Assembly: GCA_004352715.1 (NCBI GenBank)
Contig: SCFE01000065.1
Location: forward strand, 920,615-984,614
Reading direction: 5' to 3'
Source: Hofstenia miamia
Taxonomy: Eukaryota > Xenacoelomorpha > Acoela
Length of the DNA: 64,000 nt
The notes beneath the pieces were generated by a model, which was not told the origin of the DNA, ran no database searches, and worked only from the letters and a program-made list of their open reading frames with translations. Below are positions 24,909 to 36,655 of the stretch, piece after piece (positions within the stretch are counted from its first letter, which is position 1; every line of letters begins with the position of its first letter). Both the position numbers and the translations under genes were made by a program.

Positions 24909-26900
24909 CAGCAGAAAGACCATGGTATCAAATATGATACTATTGTAATTTTCGCTCTAGTTTTCCTTTGATAAAGTATTTCAATTATAATTAGGTTCCA
25001 CGTATACACAAAACTTCATTATTTTTTTCAAAGCTTTCGTTTGTTTACAACAGAAAAGATATCTATGCCATCGTCAGAGGAAGTCAAGGAAAGCTGTTTC
25101 AATCTTATCAGTACAGCTGTAACGTTCAATTGTGGTAATAACATTCAAATTTTGTCTAATACCATAAACCATTTGAATTCACGTGTTCGCATTTTGCACT
25201 AGTTTAGAAGTTTCTGTACACACATGAATGAAAAGAAGTCGCAAACAATCTTGCTTCACTCATCTTTGATTTTGCAGCAACACCATCGTAGCAACAATAG
25301 TGCAAATGAAGTTGCGAATATTATGCAACATTTGCCTTTTGATGAATCTGGTACTGATAACGACGAGAACGACTTTAAAGCCGATTACACCAAAGAGTCA
25401 TGTGATTCTGACAAATCTGATGTATCATCTGAAAACAATGGTAAGCCTACTTATCCCCCAACAGGAAACAATTTGTTAACAAGGATGGTACCCACTGGAC
25501 TAAATTAGCACATTTGGTTCCATTATTGGGACAATTGCCAGCGTCTGATATCTTTCTTGTCATGCGTTAAATAATAAACAACGTTATTCGATCATCTATG
25601 AACACTACTTATGATGCATGAAAGTGTATTATTGATGAGCGCATTATTCTACACCCACACATGCTTTAGTTGAAAGTAATAATTTTGAATTTACAGAGGA
25701 TGAGTTAAAAAAATTATTTATTTCTTTGCAATATGCACGTGGTATTTATTGTAAGGGACATCCAGTGCCATTCTTGTGGGATAGGGTGTGTTTTCCTCCA
25801 ATCTTTAGACAAATCAACGAATAGATTCAATGAAGTTCTACATTATCTTCAATTTGATGTTAAATGCACAAGGAGATCAAGGCTTGGGCTTGTTGAGGAC
25901 AAATTTGCTCACAGTTCCGAATTGTTTGAAATGTTCCGGAGCAATTGTTCTTCAAAATATAGGCCTGAAATGCGATTGACAATTGATGAGCAACTCCTAC
26001 CTCTAAAGACTTGGTCTTTGCTAATCACGTATATGTCTGGAAAAACCTGGTTCTGGATCATGACAGAGGTCGAATCCAAGTACTTTTTAAACATATTATC
26101 TTACATTAGAGCCCAGAAAAATGTCAATCAAAATGGCAAACAATTGGCAGAATATGTCGTTGTTTGCTTGGTTCAACCAATTCATGACTATGGATACAAT
26201 ATCTTGTGTGACAATTTTTTTTCTTTACATCTTGCACATTACTGAAATCGGGCAACGTTTCTATGGTCAGCACAATGCACAAAAACACACAAACTTTCTT
26301 TCAACATGAAATCAGGAAATTTAAAAACTCTACCATTCAAAATTTTATTGCCAAAAAAAAGCTGCAGGCGTATTTGTTCAGTATCACTGCAAACCCAAGA
26401 AATGTATCGGCTCTTTTAGCACAATACATTAAGTGTCTCTTGTGAGTCCAATGGAAAGCGGAAGCCGCGTGTAATTGACTTCTACAATGCCAACAAGTTT
26501 TTGTAAATGTTTTTGATCAAATGTCTTGCAAATTTTCAGCGTATTCTGCATTTCATCAGTGGCCAATTCCTGTTGGGGCAAATATTGTAGACATAGCTGG
26601 GATCAACAGCTGGATCTTGTATAGAAACGCAACCAATTCTTCGATATCTTGACGATCTTTCATTCTGGAACTTATTGATGAGGTGCGTAAAGAGTCTTCC
26701 AATCCTACATGTGTTGCATCAAATTGGAATATTCCTCATTCACCAACAAATCCCCATGTTATCCAGTTGTGAACCAAAGAACGCCGGAACTGTACATACA
26801 ACCAATGCAGATCTTGTAGAAATTTGGCATATCGAAAATGTTCCTCCAAAGAGAAGATTGTAACTGTTCTGTGCATTTCATGCAGTTCTGTCTAAATCTT
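24909..26900 (+). mobile_element. piggyBac element, decayed, right end not found
   Basis: TTAA at 24905-24908 precedes CAGCAGAAAGACCATGG and then TATCAAATATGATAC, a palindromic motif like those near piggyBac-type ends. The transposase remnant starts about 315 bp further on. No matching right terminus with TTAA was found downstream, so the right boundary given is only the end of recognisable coding sequence. Confidence 0.55.
25224..26890 (+). pseudogene. piggyBac transposase pseudogene
   Basis: Several plus-strand frames together follow the order of a piggyBac (DDE_Tnp_1_7) transposase. At 25224-25508 there is an acidic N-terminal segment (ESGTDNDENDFK). At 25733-26245 there is a 170-codon frame with FNEVLHYLQFD, then TIDEQLLP (residue 85 is the first catalytic Asp), then NILCDNFFSLHLA (residue 160, second Asp). 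Further frames give KRKPRVIDFYNA and VFDQMSCKFSA (third Asp). Near 26700-26890 lies a Cys-rich tail with CTYNQCRSCRN. Stops and frameshifts occur between these blocks and the 25510-25730 part is badly broken. All three acidic residues can be read, but no continuous protein is possible. Confidence 0.85.
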
Positions 26901-29467
26901 GGTCTGACTGAGTTTTCTTCAATAGGGTCCATATGTACAACCTACTTTTAAAATTTATCTCCGCATATTGAAATTTGGGCCATATAAATTATAGCTCTCT
27001 ACGAATTCTTCTATTTTTTAATGTAAGATTTTTACTTAAGATTGGGCCTATTTTCAAATGCTTCAAAGTATGGAAGTCACTGAATATTCTGACTTTGATA
27101 AAAAGCATGTACCTAGCACCTATAAAACTATATCCCGTATTGTTTCTATATATGTACTACTTAGTTTGTTAAATATGTCAGTGATAATATGTTTGGAGCT
27201 CAAATTACATTTTTCTCAAATGGTATCATTCTTGATGCCATGGTCTTCCAAGGTTGCCTCCTCCATCAGTCTTTCTAATGTTAAATATCATAGAAATCAC
27301 GTGTGAGGCGATTAAACCTAAAGTTCCTACTAGAAGAATTGAAAATTTGAACGATTTGTGTACTGTTTATAAGAAAAATAAACTGACAACAATTATTGCC
27401 TACAAAGTAATGATTACATTTAGTTTACTTTTTGAATTTTAGTTTCATACAGTTTGCTCTTTTTTGTTAAATTTTTAAACTGTCTGAACTGCAGTATATA
27501 TAGCAAAACTGAAAAGCATAATGATGTAAAAAAATAAAATTATAAAAAACAGTTCAGCATGGTTTTTACTTGTAGATATACTAAAATGTAGACTAATTAA
27601 CAGTTAAAATATATAAACACAATTTTCAATAAGGAAATCCTCAAGAAAATACATGAAGGAAAAAATTGATGTACCAATAGTATAAATTTGCATAAATTAT
27701 AAAAATTTTATTTGAAAGTGATTTTAATATATTGGTAAAGACCATTTTCATATCAATAATATTGACATCAATGTAAGTGAGAGTAATTGTCTAGAAATAA
27801 AGTTTTTTGAAAATACAAACTCATATTTGAATTATTTTGAAAAATTATGATATCTACTTGTATACACAGCGTTCCTACAGCATTTATTATCCTGTACACA
27901 ATTCGCATGTACTTTGCTACACACATTTATGCATTCATATGTAATGAATTGTAATATTTGTGTTACCTTATCGCCACTGAACACACTAATAAATTGGAAA
28001 TTCGATGAAGTAATATATTATATTAGGAATAATATGGAATTACAATTGGAAATACCTCTTTCTGAAAAAGCCTGGAATGACATTATACTAAAAAAATTCC
28101 AAAAAGTAAAATGGGAAAGTCAAACTATTTGCGATCTTGTTCACCCTGGATTTGGAATTATAAAGCGATTAAGGAGTTTGTGTAGTTTTAGTTGGGCAAA
28201 GTGCAATCACAAAGGAATTTATGACGACAGAAATTAATGATTGTCATATAAATCATAAATATATTCCTATTCGCGGGAAATTCACAGTTGATTATATTTA
28301 TATTATTAACGATAGATTATAAACTTCTTATCTGATTTGTGAAAATGTTGGCTTACTGTAATCAAGATTTGGACATCCTCAAACTATTTTAATTTCAATA
28401 TGGTCATAACATCTCAGCTTCTGCTAAATTCTAAACAATCCTGAATTTTGGGTTCAAAAGGCAGGAATTACAAAGAAAGGGCCAAAATATTTAGGGGGAA
28501 GTTAAATTCAGGATTATATAAAGATTTCTCATTTGCAAATAATACATGAACTAAATGTATAGAACATATGAAACCAATGGGTTAATGTATATTATCAATT
28601 GATAATTTATGCATAATTTCCAATAAGTGTGTCTTAATTTTCTAGATTTATTTTAATGCTGAAAATTTTTGGAAGGATTTTATGGGCTTGGGGGGAGGAA
28701 ATGCCCCTCATGCCCGCGTGGCTAGGACTTTGATCCCAATTTATTATAAATTTCACATTTGAAAATATTTTATTAAAAGTTGAAATAAAGTACTTGATTT
28801 TTATAAGCTTTTTACTGCGCGTATTTTCTAAATCAAATAGACATTTTTACAGGAACTTCCGAGGCTTGCATTTTAACCATAAACTGAGAAAGATTATATC
28901 GAAATGCATACCGGTATACAATTCAGTTTGTAATTGCTTCCTAGACAGTCCTAATTATCACAAAACTTTAGGAGAATATTCATGGCGTCTGAAATTAAAT
29001 TAATATTCATAATTATTCAAATCAAAGAAAACATAATATCATATTTTCTGAATGTCCTCTATATATTGCTTTTCTGAAAAATGTGTTTGATTATGATTAG
29101 TGTAGTGAAAACAGTTTATACAAAAAGCATTTATAATTTTAAATATTAAGTTTCACAAAAAGAAATAAAAATTCTAAAGTATTTTTTGTTGGTAAATCCC
29201 ATTAAAACCCGTGTAATTGACTTTGCGAAACAGATCCTAATTGTTTTATGATTATTCAAATATGAAAATATGTGGAAAACATGTTCCACAATAAGATCAA
29301 AATTTTCAAGTGTTAACTAATTGATTGCGTCAAAAAATACATGGAAATGTTATCACAATTATGATGAAAAGGTTCATTGAAAAATATGTGAAAATTATAA
29401 CAGTCATAACATTTGTTTTGTCAATACTTGAGTGGATGTATATCGTGAGCAGTAAGACACTTAGCAA
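26901..29467. other. AT-rich stretch with one unexplained ORF
   Basis: A 107-codon plus-strand frame at 27914-28237 contains IPLSEKAWNDIILKKFQKVKW. It has balanced composition but no recognisable family and no splice support. Otherwise no structure is seen. Confidence 0.4.
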
Positions 29468-29471
29468 ATAA

Positions 29472-29593
29472 CCCTTTAACTGCATTCATCGCCATATTGA
29501 TTTTTAAAACAAAATTTTAGATCAAAAATCTACTGATTCATTGAAAATCATAGATTAAATCTATTAATGACTGAAAACTACACAGTTAAAGGG
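29472..29593. mobile_element. Short piggyBac-type MITE
   Basis: The terminal inverted repeat CCCTTTAACTG occurs at 29472 and, inverted, ends at 29593. TTAA follows the right end (29594-29597); the left flank is ATAA (29468-29471), one change from TTAA. The element is 122 bp and non-coding. TTAA plus CCC termini is the piggyBac signature. Confidence 0.65.
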
Positions 29594-29597
29594 TTAA

Positions 29598-30094
29598 TCC
29601 AGAGCATTAATAAATGTACAATATTCATTATTTAGACTAAGGTTTCACAATTTTAGAAACCATGTAAATTTGAGGTTGCCTTAATTCATTCTGTATTCCC
29701 TATTAATTTTTAAATACAGAGATGAAGCCTATAAATACTTAAAAATCCGAAAACTATATATTTAAACTACAATTTTCATTTAAAAGGCCTTAAGATCTCT
29801 AGTTTGAATTGAACTTTGTCAAATACATTATGTAGGTATCTGTGCTGAGCAATGTTTGTGTGAAGAATTACTAGAATATAAACATTGACTGCATCATCAA
29901 TAGACGGCTTGCTTCATATTATCGAATAGGCAGCGCATATGCGACCGGTCTATTTATATTACAGAGCTTCTGGAATTGGAATTCTTCTATATTAATCGCC
30001 TTGATTTTAATAATCTCAAAGGGATAAAATCTATAATCGAATCATATTTTACTTTATGCTAACTTTATAACAACTGTTGAATAAAATAACGCAT
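29598..30094. other. AT-rich stretch, nothing seen
   Basis: No coding, RNA or repeat signal. Confidence 0.55.
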
Positions 30095-30403
30095 TTATTT
30101 ATGCTCTGTAATACAATCTACTTTTAAAAAATGTAAAAAACAACTAAAAATCTACTTTTGGAAAAAATTGATAATCTATAAAGTGAAAATGATGTTAACT
30201 TACTGCTAGATAAGTACAAGCGTCATGGAAAGCGATATNNNNNNNNNNNNNNNNNNNNNTTATTTATGCTCTGTAATACAATCTACTTTTAAAAAATGTA
30301 AAAAACAACTAAAAATCTACTTTTGGAAAAAATTGATAATCTATAAAGTGAAAATGATGTTAACTTACTGCTAGATAAGTACAAGCGTCATGGAAAGCGA
30401 TAT
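30095..30403. repeat. Identical 144-bp blocks on both sides of a 21-N gap
   Basis: Bases 30095-30238 and 30260-30403 are identical, separated only by Ns at 30239-30259. This is the usual sign of overlapping contig ends that were not merged. Confidence 0.95.
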
Positions 30404-31082
30404 AAAAACTGTGGAGGTATGTACACTGAGGAAATCAATGTCAGGCGTTAGTCCACAAGCGTATACAACGTTTGCAGTGCTACTGTTTCCGCCGCAAGTG
30501 GCGTATCGTTTATTAACAAAATCTAAGCAGAAGCACTACGTACAGATAGGCTTTCCCAAATTTGAAATAAATAAACTATATAGTGCAGACAACTGATAAA
30601 AGCGGAGAGGGCTTCTTTCTTCCAAGTAGTGGACTTCTTGGGATATTTAATCCTGCTGGTTTTATAAACACATAATAATCTAGCTGCGAAAATATGAATT
30701 CCATTATGTTTTAAATGTAGACTTTATTCATTGATTGAATAAGAAGAAAGATTCCCACGCTTTTTTGGTGGAAGAACCAAGCAATTTGTTTCTTTTTGCT
30801 GTTTTACTAATTAGTGAACAATACAACTCAGAATTGCATTCACAAACACTTGCGTAAATGTGCCTCTAGGCGATTCCCGCCCTCGAAACTATCAAAGAAC
30901 ATTTCAATTAAACATTTAAAACTTCAATTGTGCTATTACAAAAAATATTTTTTTTCTAAATTAATCCTATTAAGTTATAAATATTATACCACATTTTAGA
31001 AAAGGGCATTGAAAAATGACGTAAGAATCGCAATGCTTTTCACAAACATGCGTAAGCCTTAATTTATTTTTTCAGAAAAATT

Positions 31083-31086
<4 letters not shown>
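30404..31086. other. AT-rich stretch, nothing supported
   Basis: A 68-codon plus-strand frame (30390-30596) starting in the duplicated block has balanced composition but no recognised motif. Confidence 0.4.
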
Positions 31087-31120
<34 letters not shown>

Positions 31121-31523
31121 TTGTGTATAGATTANNNNNNNNNNNNNNNNNNNNNNNNNNNNNNNNNNNNNNNNNNNNNNNNNNNNNNNNNNNNNNNNNN
31201 NNNNNNNNNNNNNNNNNNNNNNNNNNNNNNNNNNNNNNNNNNNNNNNNNNNNNNNNNNNNNNNNNNNNNNNNNNNNNNNNNNNNNNNNNNNNNNNNNNNN
31301 NNNNNNNNNNNNNNNNNNNNNNNNNNNNNNNNNNNNNNNNNNNNNNNNNNNNNNNNNNNNNNNNNNNNNNNNNNNNNNNNNNNNNNNNNNNNNNNNNNNN
31401 NNNNNNNNNNNNNNNNNNNNNNNNNNNNNNNNNNNNNNNNNNNNNNNNNNNNNNNNNNNNNNNNNNNNNNNNNNNNNNNNNNNNNNNNNNNNNNNNNNNN
31501 NNNNNNNNNNNNNNNNNNNNNNN
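31087..31523. repeat. (TA)n microsatellite and 389-bp gap
   Basis: A TA tract at 31087-31115 is followed closely by the N run at 31135-31523. Confidence 0.95.
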
Positions 31524-31820
31524 ATGCATTTCATAAGCATAGAATGAAATGACCTAGATAACATCAACAAACGTCAAAAAGAATTGAGCTATTTTTAGGT
31601 TTTCTCCGACTCCCATCTATTTTTACAATTAAGAATTGAGAGATTTACAGAATGACTTAAACGGAGCCTAGTCCAAAATATACTCATTTATCATGGGTAG
31701 ATATATAAAATAAATTTCTGCTTTGTAACTCAAACAAGTGTGCGCTGCTGCTATTTATGTTACATGGCGACTGATGAATCGAAATGGTCAGTGGTGGTGG
31801 CTCAGCTGGTTAGGTTTTAA

Positions 31821-31978
31821 GGGAAGTGATCCAAAAAATGCTCTAAAATTGAGTTAACCAAAGTGTAAACTTGATGCAAATTAGGTCTTTGTTTCCTCCC
31901 AAATAAAATTATTCAGTACCTTTTGGAAATTTCTCTATAATAAAGGCCTTTGGGAGTATCCTTTTTGGATCACTTCCC
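31821..31978. mobile_element. PIF/Harbinger-type MITE, copy A
   Basis: The terminal inverted repeat GGGAAGTGATCCAAAAA is perfect at both ends, and the 3-bp target duplication TAA lies at 31818-31820 and 31979-31981. Length is 158 bp, non-coding. The TWA target and GGG terminus fit PIF/Harbinger (Tourist-like) elements. It shares its first 15 bp with 49895-50117. Confidence 0.85.
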
Positions 31979-32099
31979 TAAACAAAGTCCGCTTGAACTC
32001 TACATTGCGCGGTGCAAAATTTTTTGCACTTTGCAAATTTCGTGAACAAAAATTAAATTCAGGCAATTGACGGTGGATAGCTTAAATGGGTGACTCGTC

Positions 32100-32475
32100 T
32101 ATTTCCGGACGATATTAATATTTTATCACTCGATCAATATTCGATCGATTTTCGTCTCAAGTCGAAGCTTCGATCGACTTTCAAGCGATTTTTCCCTTGA
32201 TCTAATTTTCGACCAATCTTAAAAAAATAAAAATGCAATATCTCTAACTAATAAAAAACTATCCTTTTTAACATTGTCAATCATTTGGCATAGCAGTTGC
32301 CCAAATAAGCCCTTTTTTGAAACTTTAATTTGAAGAAAAGCCCATGTGTGGAAATTGTTCAGTATTGATGTCAGTTTACCAAGATATTAAGGTTTAAACA
32401 ACTTCATATTACAACTAAAAGAAGTAAAAGGAAATAATGAATTGCGGAAAAGATCGATTTTTAAATCGAAATTGA
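32100..32475. repeat. Possible repeat rich in TCGAT words
   Basis: Clustered TCGATCGA, TCGAAGCTTCGA and related words lie at 32130-32215, with AAGATCGATTTTTAAATCGA at 32452-32471. The pattern resembles the subterminal motifs of hAT-like elements, but no clear ends or target duplication were found. Confidence 0.3.
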
Positions 32476-33352
32476 AACAGACACTAATCTGGCCGCAATT
32501 CCAACTCTGCTAACACAAACAAAAACAAGATTTTGGCAGAACTACTCTAACCCTTGGCCGCAGCATTAACCGGCCTTTGACCACATCGGCGGCAGCATCG
32601 GCGACAGGCACACACATCTGACAAAGTACTCTAAATTTTTGCAAAATTTTTACTATTCGAAGTGCGAGTCGCGAAGCGAAATCCAGTATAATTATTAGTA
32701 TACTTTGGTATAATCAATTACGACTTAAAAAGCCCATAGTAGATGCAAATAAATTCCACTTGTCTAATAGTTGGCTTTAATAAAATAAATATTTAAAACT
32801 AATTAATGTATACAAAGGCCCATTTCAAACTAAGTACTGGCGTGACATTCTACGTTATTTATGAAAAAGCTAAACAAACAGAAACAAATTTAAATGATAT
32901 TTCCAGTAGTAGATATATTCAATTTCACTCTTCACAATTATAAATTAGTGAGTTTTAAATCAACTGTTGGGCGGTAATGGAATTGAAAATTTTAGAACTT
33001 ATATTTATTTAGAAAGTGCAAAATAAAATCACGGTTTCATGCAAAACTAGGCTTCGACACATTCGTAGAAACTATTTCGTATCACACCCCGATTGGGCGT
33101 TGCATCAACATGGGGGTTTCATTTGTTGACTAGTAATCAAGCGATTAAGTGCATCATATGAAAATAAGTATATTACTGGCATATTTTAAAACATTTAGTA
33201 AAAAATAAAGAATGAAATTGAATAATTTAAACGATGACTTATATTAGAGTTAGACCATAAATACAAAAATTAAAAACATTTGAAGAAAATTCCAAGCACA
33301 ATAAAAATGATGCCAGTCAAATTTAACCGAAACTATGAAATCAGATTTCAAT
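32476..33352. other. AT-rich stretch, nothing seen
   Basis: A less AT-rich patch at 32540-32640 (CGGCGGCAGCATCGGC) shows no supported frame. Confidence 0.5.
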
Positions 33353-34364
33353 CTAATCGGACGTTTTGGCAAATTGAATTTGAAAAGTTTCAAAATCTTT
33401 ATATTTCAATATAAATTTAAAATCTGAAAGGGATTTTCTTAAAAACAATCTGGTCAGATTCTAAATGTGAACCACTACAAAGTGTTACAAAGATATTCAT
33501 CGATATTGTCATTTGCGAAGAGAGTAATAAGATTGGTTGCTTACCACTACATGTACATGTACAAGTAATAAAGATAATATTAAAGAATAAGAATTTGTTC
33601 TCTGTAATAAAAAAATATTCAATTTAAAGTCTGTACGAATTATTTCTATCTAAGTCATGATGTTGATAATGAGAAATTGATTTTACAAAACTAATTTATA
33701 CTTAAACAACATGCTGTTATTTTACAGGTACAAACCGTTTTCAAAGAATTTTCTCCAAGCCTATTGGGAATTTGGATATTTTTTTTAGTTTTGAGTTGCA
33801 GGCATATAAAAAATTTTTCCAAATACAAAAAATTTTTTAAAACATTTAGAACATTTGTTAATATGTAATTAGAATTCCTTGTTTATAAATGTTCATGAAA
33901 ATTTACATGCTCTTTAAATGAAGTGAGAATAATAGAAATGCCTTGGGACACAATGAGAAACATCCACATAAATATGATTTCCAGAGGGAAATATTTCAAA
34001 ATTTATTTAATATTACGTCAATATGTCATGCCACAGTTACACCAAACAAATCAAATAAATATGTTTACAACAGCTTTGGAAATGCACAGAGAAAAGCTAG
34101 AATTACAAAAAAATTAGAATTGCATTTTTATTTCCTAATTAAAGCACAATAAAATAGTTGTTTCCACGAAAACTAGAAGAAATTGCGTAACGATTTAATT
34201 TTATTATCAAATCGAAAATGTTATTTTTCATTAATAATAATAGTAACAGATAAAATGAATGAAAAAAATGTAAAGACAACTAAATCAGAATGTGGGAGAA
34301 AGAAAGCACACCAGATCATTATTGAGGAAGAAAAAGAGGTAATGCTGAACCAATGAATGACTAC

Positions 34365-34470
34365 AGTGAACTATGACAGTCTTAACCAAAACTCTCAGAA
34401 TTCCTGGAAACAGATGAATTTCCCGAGCTAAGAGTCACACCAACACAGGAAAAAATAATAATATTATTAA
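34365..34470 (+). mobile_element. Old non-LTR retrotransposon 3' end, copy 3
   Basis: It aligns with the C-terminal codons and 3' UTR of the elements at 1-173 and 3497-3889: AAACTCTCAGAATTCCTGG and ATTTCCCGAGCTAAGAG match with changes, then an AATAAT-rich tail. It is far more diverged than copies 1 and 2, so it is an older insertion. Confidence 0.7.
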
Positions 34471-35400
34471 AAAAATATAATAATATATGTCAATTCTTAT
34501 ATAGTGCGCTGAGAATTACAAACTTTTGGGGTAATCTTGTATTGTAAAAAAATAAAAATCGTTTAAGCAATAGTAAATAGCAATAATCATAAACCCAAAA
34601 ATCGAAATCGTAACACCTTTAATATCAATCTACAAATCTAATCGGACGTTTGACTTGAATTTGAAAAGCTTCAAAATCTTTATATTTCAATATAAATTTA
34701 AAATATGAAATGATAATGAGAAATTGATTTTACTAATTTAAACAACATGCTGTTATTTTACAGGTACAAACCGTTTTCAAAGAATTTTCTCCAAGCCTAT
34801 TGGGAATTTGGATATTTTTTTTAGTTTTGAGTTGCAGGCATATAAAAAATTTTTCCAAATACAAAAAATTTTTTAAAACATTTAGAACATTTGTTAATAT
34901 GTAATTAGAATTCCTTGTTTATAAATGTTCATGAAAATTTACATGCTCTTTAAATGAAGTGAGAATAATAGAAATGCCTTGGGACACAATGAGAAACATC
35001 CACATAAATATGATTTCCAGAGGGAAATATTTCAAAATTTATTTAATATTACGTCAATATGTCATGCCACAGTTACACCAAACAAATCAAATAAATATGT
35101 TTACAACAGCTTTGGAAATGCACAGAGAAAAGCTAGAATTACAAAAAAATTAGAATTGCATTTTTATTTCCTAATTAAAGCACAATAAAATAGTTGTTTC
35201 CACGAAAACTAGAAGAAATTGCGTAACGATTTAATTTTATTATCAAATCGAAAATGTTATTTTTCATTAATAATAATAGTAACAGATAAAATGAATGAAA
35301 AAAATGTAAAGACAACTAAATCAGAATGTGGGAGAAAGAAAGCACACCAGATCATTATTGAGGAAGAAAAAGAGGTAATGCTGAACCAATGAATGACTAC

Positions 35401-35506
35401 AGTGAACTATGACAGTCTTAACCAAAACTCTCAGAATTCCTGGAAACAGATGAATTTCCCGAGCTAAGAGTCACACCAACACAGGAAAAAATAATAATAT
35501 TATTAA
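35401..35506 (+). mobile_element. Old non-LTR retrotransposon 3' end, copy 4
   Basis: It is identical to copy 3 because it lies in the second half of the tandem duplication, so it is not an independent insertion. Confidence 0.7.
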
Positions 35507-35669
35507 AAAAATATAATAATATATGTCAATTCTTATATAGTGCGCTGAGAATTACAAACTTTTGGGGTAATCTTGTATTGTAAAAAAATAAAAATCGTTT
35601 AAGCAATAGTAAATAGCAATAATCATAAACCCAAAAATCGAAATCGTAACACCTTTAATATCAATCTAC

Positions 35670-36326
35670 AAAACGGACAAATGGTTTTTTTCTCCACATC
35701 TATCGGTGAACGTAACATTGAAAAAAAACTTTTTAAGGTTAGCACAGAAATTATCTAACGTTTCAAAGATTTTAAACGTCTACATTCAAGTTTATTACCC
35801 GAAACAATTAAAAGTGCACATAAAATGTGTCCATACTTTGGTCACGTTCGAAAATTTGTATTTGGACAACCTTGTGTTGCAGTTTTACTTACAAATCACT
35901 GTCCAAAAAAATTTGAAATCGGTTGAGTTTTAACCCCTTTCCAATAGCGATGACGTTTTTCTCTCCAAATTCCGGTATTTAAGGGGAGTCATCCGTTTCC
36001 AAATGTATTTTTTCAGTTTTGCCCTATTTCCACAACTTAGTGATTAAAAAGAAAAAATATATTTGATAAAATGTCTTAGAAATTTTCAGGTATAATTACG
36101 TCATTGAGAACGTCACAATGGCAAGATTAAGCCTGTCAAGCTAATCTTTGCAAATATCAATTGAATTCAAATGCATATAAGCAAAAATTTACTTATTGGT
36201 ACTGATAAGTTGAACTTTTATGTTTTACTCTACATCTGCAAACATATAGAAGTATCATAGTAGCATAATTAGCACAGATATTTTATGTTTAATTATTGCT
36301 GTGCATTTGCAATCATTAATAGCTAG
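35670..36326. other. AT-rich stretch
   Basis: A TTAACCCCTTTCCAATAGCG word at about 35930 resembles a piggyBac terminus but has no partner. No gene is seen. Confidence 0.45.
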
Positions 36327-36334
36327 GCCTTATC

Positions 36335-36647
36335 GGCATTATTGCAGATCAGGGGACTCTGATATATCAACATATTTTTTCTACGTAACACTGACGTCAT
36401 CTAGGACGTAAACTTAAATTCTAAATTTTACAATATTTTATAGACATAAACCCTAGCCCAAGTCACAACGTAGCGTTTCTTAAACCTAAACCCTATAACC
36501 TAAACCTAAAACCTAAATTTTACTCTATTTTATAGCCCTAAGCTCTAAACAATGAATTTTTAACATTTGATGACGTAAACGCTTAGCATGTTATTTGACG
36601 TCACTTCGGTTTTTAGAAATCAGAGTCCCCTGATCTGCAATAACGCC
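36335..36647. mobile_element. TIR element with 8-bp target duplication, superfamily unclear
   Basis: The inverted repeat GGCATTATTGCAGATCAGGG continues to about 28 bp and matches its partner with one change (GGCGTTATTG at the right end). Flanks GCCTTATC (36327-36334) and GCTTTATC (36648-36655) match at 7 of 8. Length is 313 bp, non-coding. The interior holds several CCTAAACCTAAA-type words. The end is not CAG, so hAT is not certain; P, Merlin or MULE-type origins are possible. Confidence 0.85.
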
Positions 36648-36655
36648 GCTTTATC

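Larger units (their letters stand above)
33353..35669. repeat. Tandem duplication of about 1.0-1.3 kb
   Basis: Block 33353-34633 is repeated at 34634-35669. From 33711/34739 onward the two copies appear identical over about 900 bp (offset 1036). The first part of copy 2 lacks about 245 bp and carries scattered changes. Both begin at a CTAATCGGACG word, which also marks the junction. Each copy contains a piggyBac-like repeat piece and a retrotransposon 3' end. It could be a recent duplication or an uncollapsed haplotype. Confidence 0.9.

Noticed and set aside
31795-32000. GTGGCTCAGCTGGTTAGG resembles a tRNA A box, split from a possible B box by the MITE at 31821
   Set aside because: After removing the MITE the candidate B box (GCTTGAACTC) fits poorly and no acceptor stem or cloverleaf forms, so neither a tRNA nor a SINE is supported.
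33923-35188. Pairs of identical 64- and 69-codon ORFs
   Set aside because: They repeat only because the DNA is duplicated; they overlap in two frames and show no protein family features.
36470-36530. CCTAAACC-like words suggesting a telomere repeat or interstitial telomere
   Set aside because: The words are irregular and lie inside a defined TIR element, so this is not a telomeric array.
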